From: Ricinus communis
Lineage: Eukaryota; Streptophyta; Magnoliopsida; Malpighiales; Euphorbiaceae
NCBI RefSeq assembly: GCF_019578655.1
Contig: NC_063258.1
Coordinates: forward strand, 6,927,283 to 6,991,282
DNA: 64,000 nt
Direction of reading: 5' to 3'
Of this stretch, positions 1-11,855 are shown piece by piece. Both the position numbers and the translations under genes were made by a program. How positions within the stretch are numbered: the first letter of the stretch is position 1; each line of letters begins with the position of its first letter. The notes under the pieces were generated by a model. That model did no database searches, had not been told where the DNA came from, and saw nothing but the letters and a program-made list of their open reading frames with translations.

Positions 1-389
1 ATGTATTTCGGCCAAAGGCATTAGAAAAATATATCATTTTGAATGAAGTTTATTTTCCTTGAGTTGTTAACTCTTGAATTTCTTGAGATTAAATTAACTT
101 GTTTAAATTTAGTTTCACATGTACATGTTTGATCAATCAATTAACTTTTTATTAGTTTCTTGGGTTGTTTGAACATTCTTCATCTATTTATAACTAAAGA
201 GCTTAGTAGTTCTATTGCTAAGTTTGTTAGTTCCATAATCAATTGCAAACTTTCAAGTTAGATTTTGGGGCGACAATTCAACTTATTGGTAATGGTGCTT
301 CCTCTTAAATAAGGAGAGCGTTTATCAGTTTGAGTTTCTCACCATTGCTTATCTTGGTGTTTGAACATATCCGGTTCGAGTTCATATCA
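1..389 (+). repeat. 5' LTR (3' portion only) of the first gypsy element
   Basis: This stretch matches 6151-6530 nearly base for base, apart from small indels. It begins just after the point that corresponds to the TATA box of the 3' LTR, so the retained part is roughly R-U5. It ends in ...tatca at 389, immediately before the primer-binding site. Confidence 0.9.
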
Positions 390-390
390 T

Positions 391-405
391 TTGATATCAG
401 AGCCA
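391..405 (+). other. Primer-binding site, initiator tRNA-Met type
   Basis: ttgatatcagagcca directly follows the LTR end. It resembles the common plant tggtatcagagc site complementary to the 3' end of initiator tRNA-Met, with one mismatch (tgata for tggta). Confidence 0.75.
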
Positions 406-495
406 AACTTGTAAGTTTGGTTTACTTTCTTTTCAATTAAGGGCCTGTCTTCTATTTCATCTCAATTTCTGTTCGCATCATTATAAAAAAAATAA

Positions 496-497
<2 letters not shown>

Positions 498-528
<31 letters not shown>
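498..528. repeat. (TA)n microsatellite
   Basis: About 15 uninterrupted TA dinucleotides lie in the untranslated leader between the PBS and gag. Confidence 0.9.
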
Positions 529-532
<4 letters not shown>

Positions 533-1050
533 TTTCATTGCTGCCCACATACCAAGGCAGATTTCTAAGAAAAAAAGAAAGGAACGGAAAACTAACCCTA
601 ACCGTTTATGTTGGGTAGTTCTTGAAGAATTGATTCTTGATTGATTCATTTCGCAATTCTTTTTAATTGATTGGAGCTGGTCTTCATTCTTGAAATTTTG
701 ATGTGGGTAATTTTTTTATTTTTCTCTTAAAAAGCTTTTCTTTTGGGTTAATTAAGTCTTGTTCGATTAGTTATAAGCTTGTTTTGTTCACACGCTTATA
801 ATTCATTTTATTGATTCACAAGTGTTCCATTGAACTTCAGAATTAATAAACGTTAAGAGGCTGTGAAAAAGTTGTTCTTGTGATTACTAGAACAGTTTGA
901 TTTAATTTCTATAAGGAATTCAATTCTTTGTGAGTGAAACACGTGAGGGAATGATCTTTTCTTGTTTTGCCGTTGACTATAAGAAGCCTCCAGAGTATAA
1001 CACTTGATCACGTCTTTTTTTATTTTCTTTTCTAGTCTTCTGGATTAACC

Positions 1051-1990
1051 ATGTCATCTGAACAACCATTGACTTTGGAAAATTTAGCTTCTACATTGAG
1101 AGATGTAGTAGAACATATGCAAAGACAATTTCAAAAACAAGATGACAAATTAACTAGGTTATTGAATGATATGCCTAAAACGTCTAAGGGGATAGTTTTG
1201 ATAATGACCTAGAAAGTGAGTCTAAAGGGTCTAGACATAATCTCCAACCCAAAATTGACACTAATTTGGGTAGCATTAAGATGAAAATACCATCTTTTCA
1301 TGGTAATAGTGACCCTGAAGTTTATTTGGAATGGGAAAAGAAGCTTGAAAGGGTTTTTGAATGTCATAACTATAGTGAGTCTAAAAAGGTTAAACTTGAT
1401 GTTGTTGAATTTTGTGATTATGTTGCCATTTGGTAGGATCAATTGGTGAGTGGTCATAGGCGTTATGGGGAACCCGAAGTTGGTTCATGGGATGAGGTTA
1501 ATTGCATTATGCGTAAAAGGTTTATGCCATCGCACTACAAAGGGATTTGTACAACAAGTTACAAAATTTAGTACAAGGTAGTAAGAGTGTTGAGGAGTAT
1601 TGGCAATCTATGGAGATAACTATAATTAGAGCCAATATAAATAAGGATAGGGAAGCCACAATGGTAAGATTTTTGCATGGTTTGAATCATGATATTGCTA
1701 ACATAATTGAATTGCAGCATTATGTAGAGATGGAGGACATGTTGCACATGGCCGTAAAGGTGGAAAAGCAATTAAAAACCAAGAGCAAAAGTGTTGTCCC
1801 TAACTCAAAATGGAGTAACACATGGAAAGGGAGCAACCAGCCCCCTAACAAGGGTTGTGAGGCATTAAAAGACATCAAGGCAGCCCCTAAACTTGATGTT
1901 AATACTAAGCCAATGACACAAGGTGACCTCAAATCAAAGAAAGTGCAATGCTTTAAGTGTTTGGGGTATGGGCATATATCTTCCTAATGT
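1051..1990 (+). pseudogene. gag (nucleocapsid polyprotein) remnant of gypsy element
   Basis: The ATG at 1051 opens a frame starting MSSEQPLTLENLAS that hits a stop near 1210. The frame then shifts and continues through a retrotransposon gag domain (KIPSFHGNSDPEVYLEWEKK) with another stop near 1435. The segment 1547-1987 carries the gag C-terminal half (VRFLHGLNHDIANIIEL) and a CCHC zinc knuckle, CFKCLGYGHISS, where a TAA stop falls just before the last cysteine. The product would coat element RNA in cytoplasmic particles. With two nonsense codons and a frameshift it cannot make full-length Gag. Confidence 0.88.
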
Positions 1991-2005
1991 CCAAACAAGC
2001 AAACC

Positions 2006-2959
2006 ATGGCAATTCGAAGTGGTGAAGTGGTCTTTGAGAGTGATGAAGAATCTGAACCTAGTGAGGAGGATTACCTAGACATGCTTGAGTTGGAGGATTG
2101 TGATGATGTGCATTTGGGTGAGGTTAGTATTGTACTTGTAACCTTTAGAGCTCTTAATTTACAACCTGTTGATGATGATGCTCAAAAGGAAAATATATTC
2201 CATACTATATGTAAAGTACAAAACCATGATGCTAATTGTAGTTTAATCATTGATGGGGATAGTTGTACTAATGTAGCAAGTGCTATGATGGTTGATAAAC
2301 TTAAGTTTCCAACTATTAAGCACCCTAAGCCATACACCTTGCAATGGCTTAATGATCAAAGTGGAATTAGAGTTACTAAGCAAGTACGGATTGCATTTAG
2401 TGTAAAGAAGTATCATGATGAGGTACTATGTGATGTTGTTCCCATGCAAGTATGTCATATGTTGCTAGGTAGACCATGGTTACATGATAGATCGGTAATT
2501 CATAATGGTCGAACCAATGCTTATTCTCTTGTAATGGATGGAAAACCGTATGTTTTGGCACCATTAAATCCTAAAGAAGTTTATGAATTACAGAAAGTTG
2601 TAAAGGACCGAATGGAAGCATACAAGAAAGAAAAACAAAAGTGTGAGAGTGCACATGAAAAAGAAAAGGTGCACAAGCAAAAGGGGAGTTGTGTGGAAAA
2701 TAATGAGAGGCGAGAGCAAAGAGTGGTAAAAGGAGAGTTCAGCGAGGGTTTGCGCAAGAATGTGAGCAAAAGAATGAGTAAGGCGCAAGAGAAAGGGGAG
2801 GCAAGTGAGAAAAAAGTGAGTTTCTTAGTTAGAGAGAGAGATATAAGAAAGGCTTTGAGTGAAAATAGGCAAGTACTTATACTTATATACAAGGAAACTT
2901 TATTTAACACTAATAATCTTAACTCTTATCTTCCTAGTGTGTTTGTAAGTATTTTGTAG
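2006..2959 (+). pseudogene. Retropepsin-like aspartic protease region of gypsy pol
   Basis: This 317-codon open stretch follows the gag knuckle in the usual gag-pol order. The protease active-site region reads SLIIDGDSCTNVAS near residues 80-93. In relatives the loop is D-G/S-G, so the D at the second glycine position is a probable damaging change. The flap/C-terminal part includes VCHMLLGRPWLHD. The tail (residues 195-300) is Lys/Glu-rich linker. Chosen as protease because of its place before RT and the LLGRPW signature. The frame runs to a stop at 2959, short of RT. Confidence 0.85.
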
Positions 2960-3021
2960 GAGTTTGGCGATGTGTTTCCCGAGGAGTTACCTAATGGGTT
3001 GCCACCACTAAGGGGATAGAG

Positions 3022-3877
3022 CACCAAATTGACTTTGTTCCGGGGTCATCCATTCCAAATAGACCAGCCTATAGAGTCAATCCTGAGGAGACCAAAGAGT
3101 TGCAACGCCAAGTTGAGGAATTACTAAGTAAAGGTTATGTTAGGAAAAGTCTTAGCCTATATGTTGTTCCTATTTTATTAGTCCCTAAGAAAGATGGGTC
3201 TTGGCGTATGTGTGTTGATTGTCGTGTAATTAACAAGATTACCATTAAATATCGTCATTATATTCCTAGATTAGATGATATGTTAGATGAATTGCATGGT
3301 AGTGTTATCTTTACTAAAATTGATTTGAGAAGTGGCTATCACCAAATTATAATGAATATAGGTAATGAGTGGAAAAAAGCATTCAAAACTAAATTTGGTT
3401 TGTATGAGTGGTTGGTCATGCCTTTTGGCTTACTAAAGCACCAAGTACTTTTATGAGACTAATGAACCATGTTTTGGGTGCGTATATTGGAAAATTTATG
3501 GTAGTATACTTTGATGATATTCTGATTTATAGTAAGAGCTTGAATGAGCATGTTGAACATGTTTGCATGGTGTTGATGGTTTTGCATGAGAATTCTTTAT
3601 ATGCTAACCTTATTAAGTGTGATTTTTGCACAAACAAACTTGTGTTTCTTGGTTTTGTTATTAGTGCAAATGGAATTCAGGTTGATGAAGACAAGGTGAA
3701 AGCAATTAAGGAGTGGCCAACACCAAAGAATGTTAGTGACTGAGGAGCTTTTATGGGCTTGCAAGCTTCTATAGGAGGTTTGTCAAGGACTTCAGTACCC
3801 TTGCTGCACCACTCAACGAGCTTGCAAAGAAGAACGTGAAGTTTCATTGGGGAGAACAATAAGAAAAAGCATTTAAT
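3022..3877 (+). pseudogene. Gypsy reverse transcriptase remnant
   Basis: RT fingers and palm are readable as [32 protein letters not shown] and MPFGL, then after a one-base frame change near 3430 as [13 protein letters not shown], with the catalytic YFDD box at about 3508-3519. The thumb/connection piece ([34 protein letters not shown]) follows in a different frame after a stop near 3740. All key palm aspartates appear present, but two frame breaks prevent translation as one protein. It copied element RNA into cDNA when active. Confidence 0.92.
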
Positions 3878-4495
3878 ATGCTAAAGGACAAACTTACTTC
3901 ATCTCTCATTCTTTCACTTCTGGATTTTTTCAAAACTTTTGAAATTGATTATGATGCTTCTGGTGTAGATATTGGAGCTGTTTTAATGCAAGATGGGAAG
4001 CCAATATCCTATTTTAGTGAAAAGTTGAATGGAGCTAGCTTGAAGTATCCAACTTATGACAAGGAATTGTATGCTTTTGTGCGTGCACTCAATGTTTGGC
4101 AGCGTTATTTGCTACCTAAGGAGTTTGTGATTCACATGGATCATGAAGCATTGAAGCACTTGAAGGGACAGAACAAGTTGAATAAATGCCATGCTAAGTG
4201 GAGTGAATTCATTGAAGTGTTTCCCTATGTCATTAAGTACAAGCAAGGTAAAGAAAATGTAGTTATCGATGCACTATCTAGAAGGTATGCTTTACTTGCT
4301 TCTTTAGAAATAAAATTGCTTGGTTTTGAGTATATCAAAGACTTGTATGTTGATGATCAAGATTTTGGTTCTATTTTTCATGCTTTTGAACATGGTGCTA
4401 TTGATAAATTTTATAGACATGATGGATTTCTATTCAAAGAAAAACGTATATGCATTCTTATATGTTCTATGCATGAATTGCTTGTGAGAGAGTGA
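3878..4495 (+). pseudogene. Gypsy RNase H and linker to integrase
   Basis: The RNase H begins [20 protein letters not shown], the typical Ty3 motif with the first catalytic Asp, followed by [12 protein letters not shown] (catalytic Glu) and [10 protein letters not shown] (Asp). It ends with the [10 protein letters not shown] signature. The remaining 60 residues lead toward the integrase zinc-binding domain and stop at 4495. This segment alone is open, but it is cut from RT upstream and integrase downstream. Confidence 0.9.
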
Positions 4496-5760
4496 CATGA
4501 AGGTGGTCTGATGGGACACTTTGGTGTTCAAAAGACTTTAGATGTTTTGCATGATCATTTCTATTGGCCTAAGATGAAATCTGATGTGAATAGATTATGT
4601 GCTAACTATATTGTATGCAAACAAGCTAAGTCTAAATCACAACCTAATGGGTTGTACATGCCTTTGCCCATACCTAATTCTCCTTGGATTGACATATCTA
4701 TGGATTTTATGCTTGGATTACCTAGGTCTAAGCATGGGCATGATAGTATTTTTATTGTGGTGGATAGGTTTTGAAAGATGTCACACTTTATTGCATGTAG
4801 GAAAATCGATAATGCACAACATGTTGCTGAATTGTTCTTTAGAGAAATTGTACGTTTACATGGTATGCCTAGAACTATTGTTAGTGATAGGGACACCAAG
4901 TTTTTAAGCTATTTTTGGAAGACCTTATGGGGTAGATTGGGAACTAAATTGCTTTTTTCTACTACATGTCATCCCCAAACCGATGGTCAAACCGAGGTAG
5001 TGAATAGAACTTTGTCACAATTACTTAGGACCATGGTTAAACGAGACTTGAGAACATGGGAAGATTGTTTGCCGCATGTTGAATTTGCATATAATCGTAG
5101 TATGCATTCTTCTACTCAATTTTGCCCATTTTGTCTATGGCTTTATTCCTTTGAGTCCTTTAGATTTGATTGCTTTACCTTTGAGTGAACAAGTGAATTT
5201 AGATGGCGCAAAGAAGGCTGAATTTGTGTTGAAGTTGCATGAACAAGTACGTGCAAATTTGGAAAGGCGCAATGTACAAATTACCAAACAACGCAATAAG
5301 GGCCGCAAAAGGTGGTATTTGAAGTTGGTGATTGGGTTTGGGTGCATTTCAGGAAGGAAAGGTTTCCTAATCAAAGTTGATGCCACGTGGTGATGGTCCA
5401 TTTCAAGTGATGTAGCGCATCAACGATAACGCATACCAAGTTGACTTACCTGGTGTGTAAAATGTTAGTGCTACTTTTAATGTTGCTGATTTGTCTCCTT
5501 TTGATTTTGCTGAAGGCATTGATTCAAGGTCGAATCCTTTCGAAGAGGGGGGGAATGATGCAACCAAGGATGCATCTAAGTCAACTAGCATGGATCCACT
5601 AGCTTATGGAGGACCAATGACACGAGCAAGGAGTAAGAAGTTCAAGCAAGCCTTAAATTCTTACTTGGAGCATGTTTTGAAGATGGCTAATGATGGTGCT
5701 TTTGATGATGATAACAATGCCTTGAAGATAGTGACAGTAATTGCTATTAATGAAAATTGA
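4496..5760 (+). pseudogene. Gypsy integrase and C-terminal tail remnant
   Basis: The zinc-binding domain reads [12 protein letters not shown]...[11 protein letters not shown] (HHCC). The DDE core spans [14 protein letters not shown], a stop near 4773, [12 protein letters not shown] and the Glu-bearing [16 protein letters not shown] frameshift near 5130 moves the reading to [13 protein letters not shown]. The C-terminal part ends with DLRSNPF-like text (GIDSRSNPFEEGG) and GPMTRARSKKFKQAL, a tail common in plant gypsy polyproteins. The purine tract agaggggggg near 5544 sits inside this tail and could be a polypurine tract. No chromodomain was recognised. Confidence 0.9.
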
Positions 5761-5873
5761 GGCAGAAGCTCATCTTCAATAAGGCGTGACCACGGCTTAC
5801 AACCTATGAGCTACACAAATGAGGCAGAAGATCATTGTTAATAAGGCGTGACCACGCCTTACAATTTATGAGC

Positions 5874-6530
5874 TGTTGGAACCTGCAAAAAGAGCTTCAA
5901 ATTTTTCAAGATAAATTCGTAGTGGACCCATTTTTAGTTAATTTCCTCTATCTTTGGAAGTATTGGATAAAGAGAACTTTCTCCCATGAATTTGGGATTT
6001 TAATTAGGATTAGATTATTCTTTATCTTATCCTTCCTTATAGGGATAAGATTAGCCGCATATTAGGAGTCTTTTAGGGTTTGATTTTTATTCCTAATCTC
6101 TTAGTCCTTTTTAGGGTTAGAATCATTTCAAGACTCTATAAATAGAGCTATGTATTTCGGCCAAAGGCATTAGAAAAACATATCATTTTGAATGATGTTT
6201 ATTTTCCTTGAGTTGTTAACTCTTGAATTTCTTGAGATTAAATTAACTTGTTTAGTTTAGTTTCACATGTACATGTTTGATCAATCAATTAACTTTTTAT
6301 TAGTTTCTTGGGTTGTTTGAACATTCTTCATCTATTTATATCTAAAGGGCTTAGTAGTTCTATTGCTAAGTTCCATAATCAATTGTAAACTTTCAAGTTA
6401 GATTTTGGGGCGACAATTCAAACTTATTGGTAAGGGTGCTTCCTCTTAAATAGGGAGAGTGTTTATCAGTTTGAGTTTCTCACTATTGCTCATCTTGGTG
6501 TTTGAATGTATCCGGTTTGAGTTCGTATCG
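5874..6530 (+). repeat. 3' LTR of first gypsy element (left edge uncertain)
   Basis: The right 380 bases match the start of the window. The left edge cannot be fixed because the matching part of the 5' LTR is outside the window. Candidates are tgttggaacc at 5874 or a start as early as 5556, just after the purine tract. Two near-identical pieces, gaggcagaagatc with ataaggcgtgaccacg, lie just before 5874 as a local duplication (about 5760-5870). The right edge is where RNase H coding of the host element resumes. Confidence 0.75.
6137..6147 (+). promoter_or_regulatory. TATA box of LTR promoter
   Basis: ctctataaatagagct is a strong plant TATA box inside the 3' LTR. In the 5' LTR the matching site would lie just before base 1. 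Confidence 0.75.
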
Positions 6531-7795
6531 CACATCCCTCGAGATGAGAACCAGATGGTGGATGCATTGGCTACCCTTTCATCTACATGGGATAACCCCG
6601 CCCAATTCCCGATGAAGCCGTTAGTAATCGTGAAGTCTAAGGTGCCTTGCTATTATAGAGAGTGGATAATTGAAATCCACATGGGATTAAAGGAAAAGCC
6701 TTGGTTTTATGACTTACAGAAGTTTGTAAAAGATAAAGAATATCTAAAGAAGCATCTACAACAGATAGGTATTCACTGCGCATCCAAGCTAGAAACTGCA
6801 TCATCCACGATAGGGTGTTCTATAGAAGGATGGCTTCAGGTGTCCAACTCAAATGTATGACTAAGAGAGAAGCACAAGTGATAGTGAAAGAAATGCATAA
6901 AGGGATATGCGGGTCTCATATGAATGGTATAGTGTTGACCAAGAAGATTATGCGTAAGGGTTACTACTACTTAATAATGGAGAAAGATTGTATAACTTTA
7001 GTAAGAAAATGCAGTGAGTACCAACTATATAGTGACATGTCTTTGGCCTTTTGTAGCCTGGAGAATTGATATTATTGGAGAGATAAAGCCTTTTTCAAAC
7101 GGTCACAGATTCATAGTTGTAGCAATCAACTACTTCTCTAAGTGGGTTGAGGCTGAGACATTCACTATTATGGGGGCACGATAGATGGCTAGATTTACAA
7201 AGAGGAACCTCTATAGGTATGGAGTCCCGCATTGCATTGTAATGGATAATGGCCTGCAGTTTATGGGTGAAATAGGAGACCTACTAGTGGAATACAAAAT
7301 CAAACACCATAGGTCTTCTCCGTACATACATCAGGAAAATGGAGCGGTAGAAGCAGCCAACACGAACTTAAAGAAAATACTCTTGAAAATGGTAGGGAAT
7401 CATAAGGATTGGTCATTTCGATTACTTTTTGCACTTTGGAGATATCGAACGATTGAGTGGATGTCGACATGACAGATTCCATAGTCTATGGTTTATGGGA
7501 TTGAAGTGGTCTTACTAGTTGAGTTAGAACTAAAATTTTTGAGAGTTGTGTCGGAAGCCAAAATACCAGAATGTCAATGGACTGAGTAGAGATACCAGTA
7601 GTTGGCTTTGATTGATGAGAAGAGGATGAAAGCCCATACCACATGCAATTGTATCAAAAGTTGATAGCTAGGGCATTCAATAAGATGGTAAAACTAGGAA
7701 AAATCAAAGCTGATGACTTGGTATTGAAACACACAAGACCTATCGTATTCGATCCAAGAGGGAAGTTCAAGCCCAATTGGGAAAGCCACTTAGCA
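6530..7795 (+). pseudogene. Second gypsy element: RNase H end and integrase remnant (host of first element)
   Basis: The fragment starts mid-domain at HIPRDENQMVDALATLSSTWDN, the RNase H C-terminus of Tat/Athila-type gypsy elements. It continues through the integrase zinc-binding part (MHKGICGSHMNG), the core (INYFSKWVEAETFT, MDNGLQFMGE, SPYIHQENGAVEAANTNLKK with the Glu), and a C-terminal piece (DDLVLKHTRPIVFDPRGKF). Stops break it at about 7065, 7470 and beyond. Its N-terminal half should lie upstream of this window, displaced by the first element. The same family occurs on the minus strand at 13500-15262 and on the plus strand at 19705-20280. Confidence 0.88.
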
Positions 7796-8473
7796 TAACA
7801 AAGCCTAGACTAAAGTAACTTAGGGTTTTGTAGAAATCCTAAATCTTTAAGGACTTTAATTAAAGACCATATATATAGAAAGAGATGATATGGGGCGACA
7901 ATGGTGAAAGTTGAAAGGTGGTTGCACACCTAAGAGAGAAAAATGTTTTCTTTGAGATACATACCCTTGATGAATTAATTAATAAGATTAATTGATTCAT
8001 CCCCCTTGCTTAGAACTAACATTCAATCTCCAACATCTCTTTTCAATCTCTGAAAATTGGTTTAGTGAGATCTTTGCTTAGATGCTTGTGTGGATCACCA
8101 AAAGAGGCCGGTCACTTGAGTAGCTTTAAAGTGCATTAATCATCCTTGAAGAATCAAGAATCAACGAAGCAAGAAGCACTCATTGGATTGGCTAAAAACT
8201 CCTTTTTCAGCCTTCTCCATCTTTTGCTTGTTTTGTTTATTACGAATATCTTAATCAAATAGGGACATTGACTCTTTTCTTAATTAAGTTATTGTTTTTG
8301 GGCAAACAATCAGCACAAGCCCTTTAAACAAGTTACTTTAGCTTTCGAACCACTTTCATTGACGAAGACCTTTTCCAAAGATGACTATAATATGAGCTCG
8401 TAGAGGCAAAAGCTGCTGCAGTCAAGCATCTATACTCGCTCTTCATCGTATACTGGCCTTTTCGATCCCAGGC
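7796..8473. other. Unassigned spacer, possibly 3' flank or LTR of second gypsy element
   Basis: No coding frame is seen. It contains a TATA-like catatatatagaaa near 7868 followed by leader-like sequence. A second copy would be needed to call an LTR and none is in the window. Confidence 0.35.
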
Positions 8474-9510
8474 CTAATACCAAGTACCATCTTGAGGTTG
8501 CAAGGGAAGAGGCATACCAAGAATAATATTAGCATCACTGGTGGTAAAAATGTCATGAACTAAGTCCAAATCCCATCTATGTTGTTGTTGAACAAGAAGT
8601 GAGGCGACTGTTGCAAACTCAAGGCTCGAGTATGGAAGAGTTTCTGCATAAGGTTGTAGGTCATCATAAAGCCATGGATCGTACCATATATGAGTAGACT
8701 CGCCATTGCCAATGCTTTTCCTAATACCTAACTTTATCAAATTATGAGCTGCCATCAGACTTCTCCATACGTAGCTGGTATTATTCCCAATTTGAGCATA
8801 AAGGAACGATGAGTTAGGGAAGTACCTAGCTTTGAAGATAGATGCATCGAGCGAATTTGGATTGCACAAGATTCTCCAATAGTAGTAAAGCTAAGTTGAA
8901 TTGGTGGATTCGACGTAATCCCATACCACCAATGCCTTTCTTCGAACACAATTTTTGCCAGCTCATCCAATGTATACCTCTATCTTCACTTATATTGTTT
9001 CCCCACCAATATGAGTACATCATTTTATCCAAGTCGTCATATAGGTTCTAGGGTAGCAGGAACACACTCACGGCAAAGGTTGGGATTACCTAAGCAACTA
9101 TCCTTGAAAATATCTTTTTTCTTGACCTCGATGAGAGCTAATTTATCCAACTATTGCTTCTGTTCCATAGGCGATCTCTCAAGAATGCAAAAATCTTATG
9201 TTTGTTCCTACCCACCAAGGATGGTAAGCCCTGGTAATGCCCATGATTAAAAGTCTCATTTACTTGTAATAAAGCATAGACACTTGCTCAGATGATAGAG
9301 GATGTGTTAGCACTAAAGCTGATGGAAGATTTCTGGAAATTAACCACATGTCTCGAGCTTCTATCATATTGCAGTAAGCACTCTTTTATCTTGATGCATT
9401 CTTCATTTGTAGCTTTAAAGAAAATAAAGCTATCATCTGTGAAAAAGAGGTGGGAAACCACAGGGATCCCCTTACCTCAAGCCTCTATTTAGGAATAATA
9501 GGCCTGGCCA
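8474..9510 (-). pseudogene. LINE (non-LTR) reverse transcriptase C-terminal fragment
   Basis: Read on the minus strand from about 9510 the fragment shows the end of the RT domain: RGLR then a stop, GDP, then SHLFFTDDSFIFFKAT (the F-x-DD box), further on WWGNNISEDRGIHWMSWQKLC and GGMGLRRIHQFNLALL, and finally KARYFPNSSFLYAQIGNN-SYVWRSLMAA with GNGESTHIWYDPWL. These are signatures of plant LINE ORF2 between the RT palm and the zf-RVT region. Frame changes occur near 8860 and 8990, and part of the GLRQGDPLSP block is missing. The element would be target-primed; no poly(A) end or target duplication is visible here. Confidence 0.88.
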
Positions 9511-9584
9511 CATGATCACCATTAACAACTGAGAAGCTTACCGAGCATATGTACATCATAAGCTCAAGCCACCGTTAGCAGTGG

Positions 9585-11700
9585 TTTCGAGCATGCACCC
9601 AAGTGTCTTTAGCAATTACGACACTTCAAGGCTTTTCAACCTAATTGGGAACGTGCTAGCTAATCACAGAGACTAGCGGAGAGATGGAGTCGCCACCCGG
9701 GTAATTCTCTAGGACACTTTTACTAATTTGAGTAGTGTACTAGATTCCATAAGAAAGCTTTGCCACATCTAGATACTGATGTAGAAGCCAAGTTCCTAAT
9801 TTGTGTATGTCAGTCTTTCATTTTATTGTTTAATGAATTATTCCCTATAAATACGATACTTTATATTTACAAACATTCACTACAGCATGTTAAGTGTACC
9901 CTATTTTATTAAGCCTTACCCAGGTTTAAATTGTTAGCCTATTTTACTAATTAATTATGTACAAGGCTTTACCTAGTTTAATCCAATTACAAATTATGCT
10001 TTGATTCTAGCCTTTAAGCCTAAATGAACTACTTTTTATGCTGAGGCCCAGTTGAGTGATCTTAGATATAATATGGCCCAATTAATTCATTTAAAGTATA
10101 GTAAAAGCCCACTAGGTTTATATTAATTTTAAAATTAGCCCAATTATCATTTAATTAACCTAGTGGACTACAATTTTCATGTTGGGTCTAATTTTTAGTC
10201 TAGGATCTATGTGTCCAATTTTAATTAGGCAATCACATTACAACTATTTGGCATATATCAATCATAAAACAAAATATAGGTCTAGAAAATTAAATTTAGC
10301 TATTACAACCCTTCCTATAACTAAAAAATGAAAGAAAAACACCTACAAACTAAGAGCAGTACATAAACATCACAAAAATACATCAAAACTCAAAAATCAG
10401 GGCCAAAATAAGCATAGCCGATCATTCAAAGGCATAGAGCCGAATCGGCTCTGCATTGAACTGATTGACTTTAGGGCTTCTACAAGTCAATTCTACGATT
10501 TTCCTTCGACTTCACACCCCAAGAGCCAATTTTACATGCACAAATGATAAAAATCGATCAAAAGATGTAAAATAAAATAAGAAACATAAAAAGAAAATAT
10601 AAAATTTAACTAGAAAACCCAAAAAAGAATATAAACCCTAAAAATTATAACAAACAGTAGGCAAATATAATATTTTAAGATAGATTCCAAATTTCAATTA
10701 TATAACCATGATATCTAATTCAATTGCATAGAAATATAAATCAATTATGTTTGCCTATCATTAACTAACCAGATTCAAAACCCAATAAAATCATATTATC
10801 ATATTCAAAAAAACCTGTATGTTCATATTATCATATTCAAAACCCAGCAAGTTGTAGCATGATAATTCATAAGAAAACCTATTTTAATCACATAGATCAC
10901 ATGAAATAATAATAAAATATCCTAAACATGTTTCTATAATTATAAAAACAAAAGAACTAATAAAGAGGGGAAAGTTATGTTTAATGATATGGATGTGGGG
11001 GAACCCTCAGGTTGTCACTGTAGATTGCTATTTTGCGAGTCTTAGGAGACAATGAAGTAGTTGAATCGAAAGTCTTCTTTTATTGGTCAATAGTATCTAA
11101 TAAAAATCTTTATAAATCTCAATAATTATCACAAAAGCTTTCTAGAAACTTATTTTTATATTTTTGGGCATTTTAAAGTCAAAATATGCATAAAACAACA
11201 TGGAATCTTGAAAAAGGACCAATCGGCACTGTGTAGAGCTGATTGACTCTGCACAGAGCCAATTCAGCTCTATGCTAAGTCGATCGGCTCTGTGGAGAGC
11301 CAATTTGGCTATACGCAAAGTTGATTGGTTTTATGGGCAAAACGTTTGGAAACTTTTGACAATTTGGGCCACTGCCAGATCACGGCCCAGCAGTGCAGGT
11401 TCTCCACTCTGACGCTCCAGTTGTCTACTTTGTAGACCTAGGGGATGGACACTCATTCTGATAAGGGGAAAGGAGACTCAAAAGAGAGCCCCAACTTCTA
11501 ATTTTACTACCATTCTTTATATTTTTGCCTTTTTGATGTTTTTCTACAAAATTTGACTTCTCTTATATATAAATTTTTTGCATTATTGACATTTGAACCC
11601 ATGCATTGACATTATTCTCCTCTCAACATTGTATATTTTGGGTTTACATATGACCAGGGGCCAAGCAAATGCTGAAAAACCCTCAAATAACTGTAAAATT
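9585..11700 (-). repeat. LTR-like repeat, left copy (diverged pair with 15263-17200)
   Basis: The left copy begins gagcatgcacccaag and shares blocks with the right copy: aaggcttttcaacctaa, cacagagactagcg, gagtcgccacccgggt, then collinear matches around 10440/16110, 11000/16600 and 11210/17120. The copies have many small differences, so the pair is old. It carries repeated short palindrome-like motifs (agccgatcggctctg type) near 10440 and 11220-11330. If the minus-strand pol between the copies belongs to it, this is the 3' LTR; the inner edge is not resolved. Confidence 0.6.
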
Positions 11701-11787
11701 GCTTGATGATGTCATACAATCGATCGGTTGTATCCTCAGCTGATTCAACTCTGCAGTTACAATGTTTGAATTAAACACTATTTTTAG

Positions 11788-11800
11788 GCCTTTAAATACG
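11788..11800 (+). promoter_or_regulatory. TATA-like site upstream of PMD-like ORF
   Basis: cctttaaatacg lies about 60 bp before the ATG at 11856 of the plus-strand PMD-like remnant. Confidence 0.4.
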
Positions 11801-11855
11801 TGTGCACCCCTCACACTTCCCCATACACGATTCATACATCAAAAGTAAAAAAACC

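Larger units (their letters stand above)
1..6530 (+). mobile_element. Ty3/gypsy LTR retrotransposon, decayed, 5' end outside window
   Basis: The first 389 bases recur at about 6151-6530 with few differences, so they are the two LTRs; the window opens inside the 5' LTR. Between them, in gypsy order, lie gag, protease, reverse transcriptase, RNase H and integrase, all on the plus strand and all broken by stops or frameshifts. No chromodomain is visible after integrase. The element sits inside another gypsy element: the base after the 3' LTR resumes an RNase H reading frame (HIPRDENQMVDALATL). The LTRs look similar, but many stops are present, so it is not competent itself. Lineage within Ty3/gypsy is not assigned. 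Confidence 0.93.
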